Assembly (NCBI RefSeq): GCF_004801295.1
Contig: NZ_SSOC01000006.1
Location: forward strand, 372,001-436,000
Length of the DNA: 64,000 bases
Direction: 5' to 3'
Source: Pseudothauera nasutitermitis
GTDB taxonomy: Bacteria > Pseudomonadota > Gammaproteobacteria > Burkholderiales > Rhodocyclaceae
Below, piece by piece: positions 18,606 to 29,921 of this stretch. Within the stretch, counting starts at the first letter, position 1. Each line of letters opens with the position of its first letter. Below the pieces are notes generated by a model. The model was not told the origin of the DNA, did not search any database, and saw only the letters and a list, made by a program, of their open reading frames with translations. Made by a program: the position numbers and the translations under genes.

Positions 18606-19799
18606 TCAGGGATATTGCTTGTCGCGTGAAGCTGCGTGGCCTATCCGTGGGGAAACCGCTGCCATGCAAAAAGCCAGTGGAAGCCAGATGATGAACCAAC
18701 TTTCGTTGGGGCGCGACAAGAAGTTGCCTCCTTCGGTTAGTCCTGCAGCAAGACCGAAGACAAGTAAACAGGAAGCCAGTACCGCCTGGGGAATGGCGCG
18801 CTGTTTGAAGCAGGCATAGAGTGCCGCAGCATGCATCGCGATCCAGATCGCCAAGCCGATCATCCCTAGTTCAAGTGCGACAGCCAAAGAGATGTTGTGG
18901 GGGTCGCGCCAACTCCTGTGCATCGCCTCAACCGTGAAATCGATGTTTCCGGCGAAGCCATGGCCAATCAGGGGATGATCCATGATTTTTTGGACCGCCG
19001 CGGACCATATCTCTGGCCGCCACGATACCCCTCTGGACGTAAAAATATCAGGCTGCGCTAGATAGGCAATTAATGCCAGAAGAGCCATCACGGCGACCAT
19101 GCCGACCGTACGCGTGCTTGGCCGAATTACACAGAGCCAGCACAGCACTGCCGCAATGCCAACCAAAGGTGTGCGGGAACCTGTCATGAAGAGCCCCCAT
19201 AGCAGCAACGGGCAGCAGATCAGGGAGATCCAGAAGATTGTGCGTTGACGTACGTCGGAAAGTAGCAGCGATACCAAACTGGCTGTGAACAGAAAACCCA
19301 GGACATGCGAGGTGAGGAGCGGATGCATCAGACTGCCTGGGCCGATGTAGCGACTTCCTGGCTTGAATGTTTCTATGAATTCGTGGCTGGTCAATATGAT
19401 GAAGAAAGAAACCACGGCTGCGGAAATCAATATGATTTTTTGCAATGAAATTACAGCATGAACGCGGAAAAGGTAGATTATGCCGATAACCGCGAGTAAT
19501 ACATAAACCGGGCGTTTTGCCAGAGATAATGAAGACTGATCCCCCTCGGACCAGCTCAAGCTGATCAGCACCCAGATGATTAATGCCAAAAAGAACACTG
19601 CCGCTGGATGGCGCATGGAATCCAGTATTTCTTTTCGTGCCGTGAGAGCCCCGATGAGTGCGGGTAGTGCGAAAAGCGCATAGAACGTTTTTGGGTAGAG
19701 GCTGCGGTCTGGAAGCCAGAACAGTCCGGTCAATAGTGTAAACAGACCGATGCTGAGCCATGCGCCAAGCACAATCTGGATTTTCTTCTGATCGATCAC
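18606..19799 (-). CDS. O-antigen ligase/polymerase family membrane protein (Wzy_C)
   Basis: A 397-aa protein with 10-12 hydrophobic segments. It has the Wzy_C/WaaL periplasmic-loop pattern: MTGSRTPLVGI, then RPEIWSAAVQKIMDHPLIGHGFAGN and DPHNISLAVALELGMIGL, where the HN pair is typical. Start codon is GTG at 19799. Because a separate polymerase-like protein lies at 26922-28193, this one may be the ligase that attaches finished glycan to lipid A core or another acceptor, but WaaL and Wzy cannot be separated by sequence alone. Last gene of the 27-kb - strand run. Confidence 0.8.
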   Translation of the reverse strand: MIDQKKIQIVLGAWLSIGLFTLLTGLFWLPDRSLYPKTFYALFALPALIGALTARKEILDSMRHPAAVFFLALIIWVLISLSWSEGDQSSLSLAKRPVYVLLAVIGIIYLFRVHAVISLQKIILISAAVVSFFIILTSHEFIETFKPGSRYIGPGSLMHPLLTSHVLGFLFTASLVSLLLSDVRQRTIFWISLICCPLLLWGLFMTGSRTPLVGIAAVLCWLCVIRPSTRTVGMVAVMALLALIAYLAQPDIFTSRGVSWRPEIWSAAVQKIMDHPLIGHGFAGNIDFTVEAMHRSWRDPHNISLAVALELGMIGLAIWIAMHAAALYACFKQRAIPQAVLASCLLVFGLAAGLTEGGNFLSRPNESWFIIWLPLAFCMAAVSPRIGHAASRDKQYP

Positions 19800-19818
19800 T
19801 TCTTAATTTCCATAGGGT

Positions 19819-21204
19819 TCAGTATGCGTTCGGGTTGCGAAACCCTTTGAAGGTCGTCAGAAGAATGATCTTAAAATCCAGCCATAGCGACCAATTGTCG
19901 ATATACCACAGATCATGTTCGACCCGTGCTTTCATCTTCTCTAGGGTGTCGGTTTCTCCACGCAGCCCATTGACTTGAGCCCAGCCAGTTATGCCCGGTT
20001 TTACCTGGTGGCGTTGCATGTAGGACTCTACCAAATCTTTATAGTATTCATTGTGAGCCAATGCATGTGGGCGGGGACCAACAATGGACATCCTGCCTTG
20101 TAGCACGTTGAAAAACTGGGGTAGTTCGTCTAGGCTCGTACGTCGTAAAAAAGCGCCGAGCTTGGTAATGCGTGGATCACCTAACTTGGCCTGCGTTACG
20201 GTGCCGGAAGATTCTTTGTGCACGATCATTGACCGAAATTTGTATACTTTGAAGCGTTGTCCGTTGATGCCGGTCCGATACTGCTTGAACAGTATCGGGC
20301 CAGGAGAGGTCAGCTTGATCGCAAGTGCAATCGCGATGCACACCGGAAGAATCAGTAAAAAAATAAGGCTGCCAAGAACGAGGTCTTCCGTGCGTTTCAA
20401 AATACGGGCCACGCCGTCCATCGGCGTCATGCTTAAATCGATGGAATAAAACCCAGCAATACGACTCACCTGGTGATTGAGTAAAGGGAGATCGTTCAGC
20501 TGCGGTAAAAATCGAATCGAAACAACATGGTGCCGTAGTGCGTATACTGCTGATTGGATATGCCCCCCTTCGCTCAGAGGCAGCATTAGCCATACTTCGT
20601 GCGCCTTGGATGCATCGGCCTGCTCAGGCAGAGTCCTAAGCCAATCGGCACCTTCATCACACTCCAAGATGCTGGCGATGGCGTACCCTTGGGCGCGTAG
20701 GGATAATGTGCTGGGTAAAATCTGGCCCCTTGCCTCAGTGGGCAAAACCGCCAAGATCTGCTTCAGGTTTCGACCGGCCCGCCGAGCTTGGCGCAGTGCT
20801 AAAAAAACCAACAAACGGAGACTGGTTCCTATTCCAATGGTTATAAGGACAGTGTAAACAGCCCAAAGACGGGAATAGCTGGTTGAGGTTTTTAAAAAGA
20901 AACTCAGCATCGACAAAACAGCCGCAGCCAGCAGCCAACCGCCCCCAACGCGTGCAACCTGTCGTAGAAAACTCTGCCCGCGCCACGAGCCATAAGCACC
21001 CACTATAAATAATGCAGATACCACTAGACTTGCCCAGGTAATGGCCCCCATCAGGTAAAACGAACTCAGATCAAATTTATCGAAGCGCAGAAAAAACGCC
21101 AGATACGCTGCCAGGATGGCAATGCCTGCATCAACCAGTGCCGTAGCGAGCGCGACAGGGTAGCGTTCGGCAAAGGTAGGGGTATAGTTCAGCGAGTGGG
21201 GCAT
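19819..21204 (-). CDS. Undecaprenyl-phosphate glycosyl-1-phosphate transferase (WcaJ type)
   Basis: A 461-aa initiating enzyme for polysaccharide repeat-unit assembly, transferring a sugar-1-phosphate to undecaprenyl phosphate. It has the long polyprenyl-glycosylphosphotransferase architecture: four N-terminal hydrophobic segments (about 15-125), a soluble CoA-binding-like domain, one re-entrant helix near 275-300, then the catalytic domain with YKFRSM, RRTSLDELPQFFNVL and SIVGPRP, ending in the KPGITGWAQVNGLRG block. WcaJ relatives use UDP-glucose; a galactose user cannot be excluded. 173 bp separate it from manC. Confidence 0.9.
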   Translation of the reverse strand: MPHSLNYTPTFAERYPVALATALVDAGIAILAAYLAFFLRFDKFDLSSFYLMGAITWASLVVSALFIVGAYGSWRGQSFLRQVARVGGGWLLAAAVLSMLSFFLKTSTSYSRLWAVYTVLITIGIGTSLRLLVFLALRQARRAGRNLKQILAVLPTEARGQILPSTLSLRAQGYAIASILECDEGADWLRTLPEQADASKAHEVWLMLPLSEGGHIQSAVYALRHHVVSIRFLPQLNDLPLLNHQVSRIAGFYSIDLSMTPMDGVARILKRTEDLVLGSLIFLLILPVCIAIALAIKLTSPGPILFKQYRTGINGQRFKVYKFRSMIVHKESSGTVTQAKLGDPRITKLGAFLRRTSLDELPQFFNVLQGRMSIVGPRPHALAHNEYYKDLVESYMQRHQVKPGITGWAQVNGLRGETDTLEKMKARVEHDLWYIDNWSLWLDFKIILLTTFKGFRNPNAY

Positions 21205-21377
21205 AAAAACACGGAGGGGATGTTATTGAGAAAGTTATATAAAATCAGCTTTCCGATTGTTTGAGATCAACCTTGACTGTCTGCAGGCTTCAAGCTGAAG
21301 CGAGAATTCTCTAGTGTAAATGGATAAAGGCTGTTCGGGGAGCGTTTTCTCACCATCGCTCCGTCTCAAGTGAGTAA

Positions 21378-22796
21378 TCAAGTCCGCCCGTATTTATCCT
21401 CGAAGCGCACGATATCGTCTTCGCCCAGATAGGCACCAGACTGAACTTCAATCAGCTCCAGCGGAATCACGCCGGGATTTTCCAGTGTATGCAACTGGCC
21501 AATTGGAATGTAGGTCGATTGATTCTCAGTGACTAGATAAGATTTGTCACCATTCGTGACTCTGGCGGTACCGCTGACGACGACCCAGTGTTCCGCGCGG
21601 TGGTGATGCAGTTGTACCGAAAGCTTGGCCCCCGGCTTGACAGTGATCCGCTTTACCTGATAGCGGTGCCCGCTGTCGATGGCTTCGTACATACCCCAGG
21701 GACGGTGTACCTTGCGATGGCAAATATGCTCTTGCCGGCGATCTGATTTGAGGCGGTCAACGATTTTTTTTACGTCCTGAACTTTGTCTTGATGCGCCAC
21801 CAGTACGGCGTCCTGGGTTTCGACAATCACCAAATCCTCTATGCCTACAGTCGCCACCATGCTACTGTCTGCGTGCACGTAGGTGTTACGGGTGGCATAC
21901 CCGAGCACGTTCCCCCTGAATACGTTGCCCTCGGCGTCCTTGGTGCTTACTCTCCACAGTGCCGACCAGGAGCCGACATCGCTCCAGCCTGAATCCAGCG
22001 GTACCATTACGGCTTCGGTGGTTTTCTCCATTACCGCATAGTCGATGGAGTCCTCCGGGCAGGCTGCAAAGGCGGCCGCATCGATGCGGGTGAAGTGCAG
22101 ATCTTGTGTGCTGCCGGCTAGAGCCGTACGGCAGGCGGTGAGGATATCTGGCCGGAAACGTTCCAGTTCCTCCAGATAGCGGCTGGCGCGGAACATGAAC
22201 ATGCCACTGTTCCAGAAGAACCGACCGCTCGTCACGTAGCCCTCGGCAGTTGCAAGGCAGGGCTTCTCGACGAAGCGGGCGACTGTAAAGCCGCCGCTGT
22301 CGATCGCTGCACCTCGCTCGATATAGCCGTAGCCGGTTTCGGGATAGCTGGGTACGACCCCGAAGGTCACCAACTTGCTGTCGTTTGCGAGCGATAGCGC
22401 TGTCCGGATGTTGGAGTGAAAGCCACTCACGTCCTGAATCAGATGATCGGCAGCCAATACCAACAGTACTGCGTCACCATCTTCTGCAATCGCTTGAAGC
22501 GCCGCCAAGGCAACAGCGGGGGCCGTATTCCGGCCAACCGGTTCGAGTAGGATGTTGGCTTGGTCCATACCTAACTGGCGCAACTGTTCGGCGGCGAGGA
22601 AGCGGTGCTCCTCGTTACAGATCAGCCGGGGAGGGGCGATATCCAACCCCTGCAGGCGTTGGATGGTGGCCTGCAGCATCGACAACTGGGTATCACCGAG
22701 TGTCAGGAATTGTTTGGGATTGAGCTGGCGTGAAAGCGGCCACAGGCGCGAGCCTGTCCCCCCGGCCATGATGATGGGTAGAATCGTATGATTCAT
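21378..22796 (-). CDS. manC: Mannose-1-phosphate guanylyltransferase / mannose-6-phosphate isomerase
   Basis: A 472-aa bifunctional enzyme supplying GDP-mannose. The nucleotidyltransferase signature [20 protein letters not shown] is near residues 11-30, with FVEKP near 160. The C-terminal cupin (type II PMI) contains [18 protein letters not shown]. The start ATG 22796 follows an almost ideal AAAAGGAGG at 22801-22809, so the upstream in-frame start at 22829 is unlikely. It feeds gmd and rmd, from which it is separated by a decayed IS4-type transposase. Confidence 0.95.
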   Translation of the reverse strand: MNHTILPIIMAGGTGSRLWPLSRQLNPKQFLTLGDTQLSMLQATIQRLQGLDIAPPRLICNEEHRFLAAEQLRQLGMDQANILLEPVGRNTAPAVALAALQAIAEDGDAVLLVLAADHLIQDVSGFHSNIRTALSLANDSKLVTFGVVPSYPETGYGYIERGAAIDSGGFTVARFVEKPCLATAEGYVTSGRFFWNSGMFMFRASRYLEELERFRPDILTACRTALAGSTQDLHFTRIDAAAFAACPEDSIDYAVMEKTTEAVMVPLDSGWSDVGSWSALWRVSTKDAEGNVFRGNVLGYATRNTYVHADSSMVATVGIEDLVIVETQDAVLVAHQDKVQDVKKIVDRLKSDRRQEHICHRKVHRPWGMYEAIDSGHRYQVKRITVKPGAKLSVQLHHHRAEHWVVVSGTARVTNGDKSYLVTENQSTYIPIGQLHTLENPGVIPLELIEVQSGAYLGEDDIVRFEDKYGRT

Positions 22797-22891
22797 GCAG
22801 CCTCCTTTTATTAAACCGCCGTCAAGCATAAAGTATAGGCGTACGGGGGGTCGGTTATTTCAAGCAGGAAATAATCCATTGCACGCATGTC

Positions 22892-23360
22892 GTGAACCAG
22901 TTGGCCAATTTCCTGAATTCAAAGAAGTTTCTCGTATCCGGCCGTACTGCTTTACAGCTTTTTACCCGCTGTTGTGTTCACCCCTGCCCTGTGGCGTGTA
23001 CGCGGCCGTGCAGGGAGCGCTCAACCACTTCTTCTCCCTGCTCGGGCAACGCATCCGGCTGCTGGCGTGATCAGCGCGCGGGTCTTTTCCAAGGCGTGCC
23101 ACCGGATCCGTGCGGATTTCTTCGAGCAGATCAACCGCGCCCTGCTCGATATCGTCGGCGAGCAGATCGGTTGCGCGCGCGAGTGCGGGCTGCGCCTGGT
23201 GAGCGGCTATCCCCGTGCTTGGCTGGCCTTGCTCCTGACACGCAGTATCGACTCTTGCATCCACTGCGACATCGAGGGCTGCGGATTCAGGGCAGTACGC
23301 CGGCTTGTGCGTTCGGGCAGCCGCGACCATCGTCTAGCTTGCCCACCCTCAACGCCCGCG
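22892..23360 (+). pseudogene. IS4-family transposase remnant (frameshifted N-terminal part)
   Basis: The 632-bp gap between manC and rmd holds broken + strand pieces of one protein in three frames: MNQLANFLNSKKFLVS from 22892, then GALNHFFSLLGQRIRLLA ending near 23070, then ISARVFSKACHRIRADFF from about 23067. In this order they match the start of IS4-type transposases (target-region, then the SA-x-x-FSKAR-like block). The catalytic DDE part is absent, so it cannot move. No terminal repeats were identified. The family call rests on memory of the motif pattern and the right boundary is approximate. Confidence 0.55.
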
Positions 23361-23428
23361 ATGAAGCCCCGACCCGACTACGCGTGCCCCATCCCCCTCG
23401 TGCGTGCGTCTGAGCCATCAGGTCTAAG

Positions 23429-24319
23429 TTAAGAGGACTGTTCCAGCATCCAGCGCAAGGTGTTTTTCAGCGGCGGTGTTTCCCAGTCCCCGATCAGCGA
23501 ACGGAGCCTCGAAGCGTCCCCGCACAAGGTTTTTACTTCGTTGGCGCGCACGAAAGCCGGATTCACCTCCACCTGGATCCTGTGACCAGTAATCGCCTCG
23601 GCCATCGCCAGCACTTCCCGCAACGAATGGGAGTGCCCTGAACACACATTCACGGTTGCCGCCATCGGGCGCACCTCCAGTAGCCGCCGATACGCGCATG
23701 CCACGGCGCGGACGTCGGAAAAATCCCGCCACACGTCGAGATTGCCTAGTTCAATCACCTCGGCCCCACGACGGAAATGCCCCACGATCTTCGGCAACAG
23801 AAAGGATTCCGACTGCCCGACGCCGGTGTAGTTGAACGGCCGCACAATCACCAACGGTAGCTTGTCCGACCACAAGCGCGCCATGTACTCCATCGCCAGC
23901 TTACTCACGGCATATTCATTGGCCGGATTGGCTGGCATCGTCTCGTCCAGCATACCTTCGGCCGAGTTGCCGTACACGTTCGCGCTGCTCGCCAACAGGA
24001 CACAATCGGGTGTTTTCCCACTGCCCGCCAGTGCAGCGAGCAGGTTGCGGGTGCCGATCAGGTTGACCTTGTAGAACGATTCGGCGTCCCCATGTCCGAC
24101 GAAGGAGATGGCCGCTAGATGCACGACGGCGTCTGGCCGTAGCTCGGCGAGCACGCTACGCACTGCTTCGGCGTCGGTGAGATCCGCGCGTCGGTAGTTC
24201 CCGTCACCGGACTCGTCGTGTGCCCCCATGCCCCATACTTCCCAACCATGCGCCTGCAACTCAGCAGCGACGTAGCGTCCGGTAAAACCTTTGATGCCGG
24301 TAATCAGCACCCGTTTCAT
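23429..24319 (-). CDS. rmd: GDP-6-deoxy-D-lyxo-4-hexulose reductase (GDP-D-rhamnose synthase)
   Basis: A 296-aa extended SDR that reduces the Gmd product to GDP-D-rhamnose. NAD-binding motif GIKGFTGRYVA is at 8-18; the catalytic set includes ASSANVYG and the YAVSKLAME Tyr-x3-Lys; RPFNYTGVGQ follows. It lies 11 bp downstream of gmd on the same strand, the standard pairing. A fucose synthase (Fcl) role is less likely because Fcl proteins are longer and carry different motifs, but this was not tested. Start ATG 24319 has CGAGGCG upstream. Confidence 0.88.
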   Translation of the reverse strand: MKRVLITGIKGFTGRYVAAELQAHGWEVWGMGAHDESGDGNYRRADLTDAEAVRSVLAELRPDAVVHLAAISFVGHGDAESFYKVNLIGTRNLLAALAGSGKTPDCVLLASSANVYGNSAEGMLDETMPANPANEYAVSKLAMEYMARLWSDKLPLVIVRPFNYTGVGQSESFLLPKIVGHFRRGAEVIELGNLDVWRDFSDVRAVACAYRRLLEVRPMAATVNVCSGHSHSLREVLAMAEAITGHRIQVEVNPAFVRANEVKTLCGDASRLRSLIGDWETPPLKNTLRWMLEQSS

Positions 24320-24330
24320 CGCCTCGGGCC

Positions 24331-25386
<1,056 letters not shown>

Positions 25387-25539
25387 TCAAATAACGCCTT
25401 TGTCGCCGAACTGTCGATCATGCCGAAGTCAGGCAGCACACCGGAAACTGCCGCATTGTAGTCGCTATCATGCTAACTACGTCCTCAGCCGCTTTGCCTG
25501 AAGTTCTTCTGCTAAGGCGCCGGTCCCGATGTGTCGTGA

Positions 25540-26682
25540 TCAAGCCGGATTTCTTCTATTTCCCGGCTCAACGGATGAAAAGAATTCTGCGCATTTCTGT
25601 TCCACGAACGCTTGAAACTCCGATCGGAAATGCTCTGTCGAGAAGATGCAGGCATTTCTTCTTATGGCATCGGCGTCCGGCTGAAACTCCCTTTCGAAAC
25701 GATCGACGGCCGCCATGATCGAGGCCTCCGTTTGCTCCGAGAAGAAGACCCCAGTCACCCCGTCCACCACGGTCTCGAGAGCCCCACCCTTTGCAAAAGC
25801 AATGACCGGGGTTCCGCAAGCCTGAGCCTCTACAGGAGCGATGCCGAAGTCCTCCTCGGCGGCAAAAACGAATGCCTTAGCTCTTTGCATGTAGTCCTTG
25901 AGCACTTCGAACGGTTGATAACCCAGAACCTCTACATTGGGGGAGGCCATTCTTTGCACTTTCTCGAACTGCGGCCCTTCGCCGATGACGACAAGTTGCT
26001 TGTCCCTCATCTTGGAAAAGGCGCGAACGATCAGGTCGACTTTCTTGTAAGGAACCAGACGGGAGGCTGTGACATAAAAATCCTCCTTTTCATGCACCAG
26101 AGGGAAATCGTCGACGGCGACGTTGGGGTAGATCGTGATTGAATTTCTGCGGTATGCCTTTTCTATTCGACGGCCGATATAGTTGCTGATGGCAACGAAG
26201 AAATCCACTCTGTTGGCAGTTCTGTGGTCCCACCCCCGCATTTTGAACAGGACATAGCGAGCCAGCCATCCCTTCAGCCCCTTATCCATTCCGGTTTCGG
26301 AAAGATATTGATTCTGCAGATCCCATGCGTATCTTATCGGGGTGTAGCAATAACATATGTGGAGTTGATCCGGCCCCACTATGACTCCTTTGGCTACGGC
26401 ATGGCTGCTGCTGATGATCAGATCATAGTCTGACAAATCCAGTTGTTCGATGGCGAGCGGCATCAAGGGAAGATAAGCTTGATAGCGGGTGGCAGCCCTT
26501 GGCAATTTCTGGATGAATGTCGTCCTGGCGTGCTTGCCAAGTAAATTCTTTCTGTCCTCGTCTGAAAGGAAATCGATGACGGAAAACAAATCAGCCTGCG
26601 GCCAAATCCTGATTATTTCTGCCAGGACTCTCTCTGCCCCCGCGTAGGTAACCAGCCAGTCGTGAATAACAGCTATTCTCAA
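25540..26682 (-). CDS. Glycosyltransferase family 4 (WbaZ-like)
   Basis: A 380-aa GT-B retaining glycosyltransferase, probably mannosyl- or rhamnosyl-transferring given the adjacent GDP-sugar genes. It opens RIAVIHDWLVTYAGAERVL, a pattern of WbaZ-type mannosyltransferases. The donor-site region has EEDFGIAPVEAQACGTPVIAF with the E-x7-E motif. The start is a TTG (26682-26680) with GAGGTC seven bases upstream. The A+T content begins to rise here compared with gmd. Confidence 0.88.
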   Translation of the reverse strand: MRIAVIHDWLVTYAGAERVLAEIIRIWPQADLFSVIDFLSDEDRKNLLGKHARTTFIQKLPRAATRYQAYLPLMPLAIEQLDLSDYDLIISSSHAVAKGVIVGPDQLHICYCYTPIRYAWDLQNQYLSETGMDKGLKGWLARYVLFKMRGWDHRTANRVDFFVAISNYIGRRIEKAYRRNSITIYPNVAVDDFPLVHEKEDFYVTASRLVPYKKVDLIVRAFSKMRDKQLVVIGEGPQFEKVQRMASPNVEVLGYQPFEVLKDYMQRAKAFVFAAEEDFGIAPVEAQACGTPVIAFAKGGALETVVDGVTGVFFSEQTEASIMAAVDRFEREFQPDADAIRRNACIFSTEHFRSEFQAFVEQKCAEFFSSVEPGNRRNPA

Positions 26683-26921
26683 AATTTTGACCTCGTTGGA
26701 AACTTTAAATCTTTCGGCATCTTAAGCTAATGAACATTGAATTATCCTTGAAGCGCACCCATGCTGCGCATGGTGACGCGCGCAGTGAATTTTGAGCAAC
26801 GGAAATGTGTGATGGAGAACTAATTGAACCTAGTGCTGTATGGCGGTCAATTTATAATTGAAATTTTCTTTAGTCCAAGGGTTTTCAAGACAGAGAAAGT
26901 GAAGATGTTTTCTATATTCAT

Positions 26922-28193
26922 TTAGGTGTCGCGTGATGCGGGAGGTTTGCTCGGATGCTTGATCCACTTTAATGCAGGATAAGTGAGCAGCGCGACTAGC
27001 AAATATATCTGCCCGTTAATCACGGCTAGGATGTTCACCGCTGCGGCAAAGGGTAGCGCAGTGCATAGTGCTATGTAGAGTGGCAAGAGCTCTAATCTTC
27101 CTCTAAAGAGGTATTTGGATATTCTTCCGGAATAAAATCCGATGACGCATGAGGCAAATAATGCGTAATGGCCAAAATCGAAGAACAAAGGGCCAAAATA
27201 TGTTGTGTACACATAAGCGCGGGGCATGGCTTCCTGCACACGTTCATCTGCTGATGGGTTTATATCAAAAAGCGTAACGACAATCTTGAATGGAATATAG
27301 AAAGAGTATGCCCCATCTGATGTGGTGCCGCCATGATGCTCTATCGCATAGAAAAACTCAAAGACGCCGTGAGAAAAATATTGGGCTATATGAACTAGAC
27401 CGTAGATAAAGCCAGTTTGGTCTTTTCGGACAAAATCCTCCCCTTTTGGGGAAATCGGAGTAAACGCGGCATAAGCAGATTGTGTCATGGAGTCGATCGG
27501 GTCTATTCCTGACTGCGATGCTCTCAAGGTAAAAGTGTATCCCAGTGTCCATACAATTACCGGAGCTAGAGCAAAAAGCAAAAAGTTGCGTTTTAAAAAT
27601 TTGCCTCTTTTGTAAAATAGTCCAGATGTTATCCAAATGCTGACGAGCTGGATAATGATCGGATACCGCAATCCAAACAACAGGAGGTCCGTCATGGGGT
27701 ATAAGAAGCAAATTAATAGTACTAACTTATCGCTACTTTTTCTCTGCCCTCCTGCTTTCCTTATGGCGAGGAGTGTGGGTATTATGAGGGAGAAATGACA
27801 AAAAAGTAATGCAAAGAACGACACTGCACTTGTTTCGACTTCTGTAACAGCTAGCCTGTTGTCCATAAAGTTCGAAGTAAAGCTTGCGCCGCGCAGTGCG
27901 ATACGATCTATTAATCTTAGTGCAACCCCGATCAATACAATAAACATAAGGGTATGTATAGTAATGCTCAGCCGATTGGGATTTATGTTAATATCGAAGC
28001 TTGATGGGGTTCTGCGTTGTCCGATTAAATAGAAAAGGGCGAAAGTAAGGGGGAATGAAACCCCAATTAAAATGCTCAGTGCGCTGAAATCGTTCTTGCT
28101 TTCGATTGGTGCTATAAGCAGGAGAGTCAGGAGGGCCAGATACGAGCCGACAAAAAGACGCAAAGGCTTGTTGTTAAATAATATAATTTGCAT
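26922..28193 (-). CDS. Polytopic membrane protein, probable Wzy O-unit polymerase
   Basis: A 423-aa protein with about 11 hydrophobic segments. There is no clear family motif, but the size, topology and position in a Wzx/Wzz cluster fit a Wzy polymerase: a large loop near residues 230-300 (SPKGEDFVRKDQTGFIYG) and the late YFGPLFFDFG element. The gene is markedly AT-rich compared with the rest of the window, as Wzy genes often are. Flanking gaps of 239 and 276 bp are AT-rich and contain nothing I recognise. The role is inferred from context. Confidence 0.6.
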   Translation of the reverse strand: MQIILFNNKPLRLFVGSYLALLTLLLIAPIESKNDFSALSILIGVSFPLTFALFYLIGQRRTPSSFDININPNRLSITIHTLMFIVLIGVALRLIDRIALRGASFTSNFMDNRLAVTEVETSAVSFFALLFCHFSLIIPTLLAIRKAGGQRKSSDKLVLLICFLYPMTDLLLFGLRYPIIIQLVSIWITSGLFYKRGKFLKRNFLLFALAPVIVWTLGYTFTLRASQSGIDPIDSMTQSAYAAFTPISPKGEDFVRKDQTGFIYGLVHIAQYFSHGVFEFFYAIEHHGGTTSDGAYSFYIPFKIVVTLFDINPSADERVQEAMPRAYVYTTYFGPLFFDFGHYALFASCVIGFYSGRISKYLFRGRLELLPLYIALCTALPFAAAVNILAVINGQIYLLVALLTYPALKWIKHPSKPPASRDT

Positions 28194-28469
28194 CTTTGGT
28201 TGAATGTGGGTGATTGTTAATCAATGGTCAAAGAGATAGCTGTTCTGTGGCCTATTCGGCAAATCGTTTGCTTGTGAAAAGTGCTGTGCCAATGAAAATT
28301 GTTTATGCAATTAATAAAAATTGAATTAAAAGAGAAAGTCGTTCCCTCGGGGGCAGGCTCAAAGTTGACTTGCGATGATAATCGCTAGGTCGATAATTCG
28401 AGCATAAGCAATACTATTGCCGCGCAATCTCCGCTCATCGCCCAGTAGTTAGTCCAGAGAAATCGAGAT

Positions 28470-29807
28470 TCAGGCGCATTGTTCCGAAACCTCCAAGATG
28501 GTACGAGCCACAGTTTGTATATTCTGCTGCGTCATCACGACTGGCGAGTTTGCGGGGTCTGAAATCATTCCAGGGAAAGTCGTTTTGTAAAGGCGCTGAA
28601 TCAGTCGTATACGATCCGCGTCAGACGCGGTGATGAAGAGATTTGTCTCGATTTCTTGAATGACATCCCTAATACGGCCGGTTTCGCTAAGCAGTGTGCA
28701 ACCTCTTCCGCTGTCGACGATCCCTGGCCCTAGTTGAACCACTGGTTTCGAGGACAGAACACACTCGACGGCTACTGTTCCCGTGACAGTACAGACGAGA
28801 TCGACCCGGTTAAGCGCATCGGCCATGCTATCAGTAAGCGATATCGGTGAAATCCGAGCATCCCTACGCAGTACGTCGATCAATTCAGCGCTGAGTTCAT
28901 ATTTCGCCTTCGGGTTGGCTTTCACAAGCAAGTGCCATCCCTGCTGTAGATTGTCCGCAAGGTCGCTGATGAGTTTTGTCTGATCCCGGAATTTCTGTCC
29001 CCAAACGTCTATATTGGCCTCTGGTTGCATCTGCAGAGGGTAGAGAACGAAGCGTGCCCCTCTCGGAGGCGCTTTGGCTGATGCGAGCTGCTCCCACGTC
29101 GATAAATACTTCTTGGTCTGCCGATCCAGTAGCCACTTTTTCAAAGGCGATGGTGTGTTGAAGCGCTCCCCCTGGAGGTAGCCACGCAAAATAGTCAAAC
29201 GGTCCTTAAGCGAACCTGGCCGTGGATGGTTGCGCTCTGGTTCGCGCCCAGAGGGCAAAGTCATGTAGTCAGGAACCTTTTCGCGCCTTCGAATGGACTC
29301 GGCGATGGCCAAACACTCTTGTTCTGCGGGAATATCCTGGCTTTCTCCAAGAGGTTCCTTGGTGGCATAGGCATAAACAGAGAAACGCCCCCCTGGATAT
29401 CCTGGTGTGCTCGGATGGAGATAGGGGATCCCCCTTGAGAGACACTCATCGATGACTAGAAATTCGTGAAACAATGTGCTCTCTCCAATTACTACATCTG
29501 GAGTTTGGTCATCGAGCCATTTTTTGATTTGAAGATGATAGTGGTAGTAGTGACGATCATTGCCACCGAAATAGTTGATAAAACGATCCCCGGCGCGGGC
29601 CCAATGCAAGCCATGCGAACGGCTATCAAGGTCCGTGTGCAAGTCGGTGCATCGAGGGAAAGGCGCTAAGAACACGGATTCATCATCCGGCGAAAACACT
29701 GGGTTCTGCACTAGCCAGGTAATGCGGTGTCCAAATGACCTTAGCTCTTTGGCTATGGCAGCCCAAAATATGGTCTTGTATCTGTTCTCTATAAATGCGA
29801 ATTTCAT
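28470..29807 (-). CDS. Capsule-synthesis-like glycosyltransferase (GT-B fold, uncertain family)
   Basis: A 445-aa soluble protein resembling capsular polysaccharide synthesis transferases (KpsS/Capsule_synth group). Visible landmarks: FAIENRYKTIFWAAIAKEL at the N-terminus, PDVVIGESTLFHEFL, RFVLYPLQMQPEANIDVWG, HLLVKANPKAKYE, and VDLVCTVTGTVAVECVLSSKPVVQLG, a donor-site-like motif. No signal peptide or membrane segment. It lies between the polymerase and the PIG-L gene. The substrate is unknown; a nonulosonic-acid or Kdo-type donor is possible given the Pse genes next door. Confidence 0.6.
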   Translation of the reverse strand: MKFAFIENRYKTIFWAAIAKELRSFGHRITWLVQNPVFSPDDESVFLAPFPRCTDLHTDLDSRSHGLHWARAGDRFINYFGGNDRHYYHYHLQIKKWLDDQTPDVVIGESTLFHEFLVIDECLSRGIPYLHPSTPGYPGGRFSVYAYATKEPLGESQDIPAEQECLAIAESIRRREKVPDYMTLPSGREPERNHPRPGSLKDRLTILRGYLQGERFNTPSPLKKWLLDRQTKKYLSTWEQLASAKAPPRGARFVLYPLQMQPEANIDVWGQKFRDQTKLISDLADNLQQGWHLLVKANPKAKYELSAELIDVLRRDARISPISLTDSMADALNRVDLVCTVTGTVAVECVLSSKPVVQLGPGIVDSGRGCTLLSETGRIRDVIQEIETNLFITASDADRIRLIQRLYKTTFPGMISDPANSPVVMTQQNIQTVARTILEVSEQCA

Positions 29808-29921
29808 TTTTTGCGAGATTTTGCAAATTTGAATTCTTCAAAATCCGTGTACATAAATGCGGCCCTTTCAGGAATTAGCGCCGATTTCGAATGCAGGACA
29901 GATGGGTCGTCTTGCCGGCGA

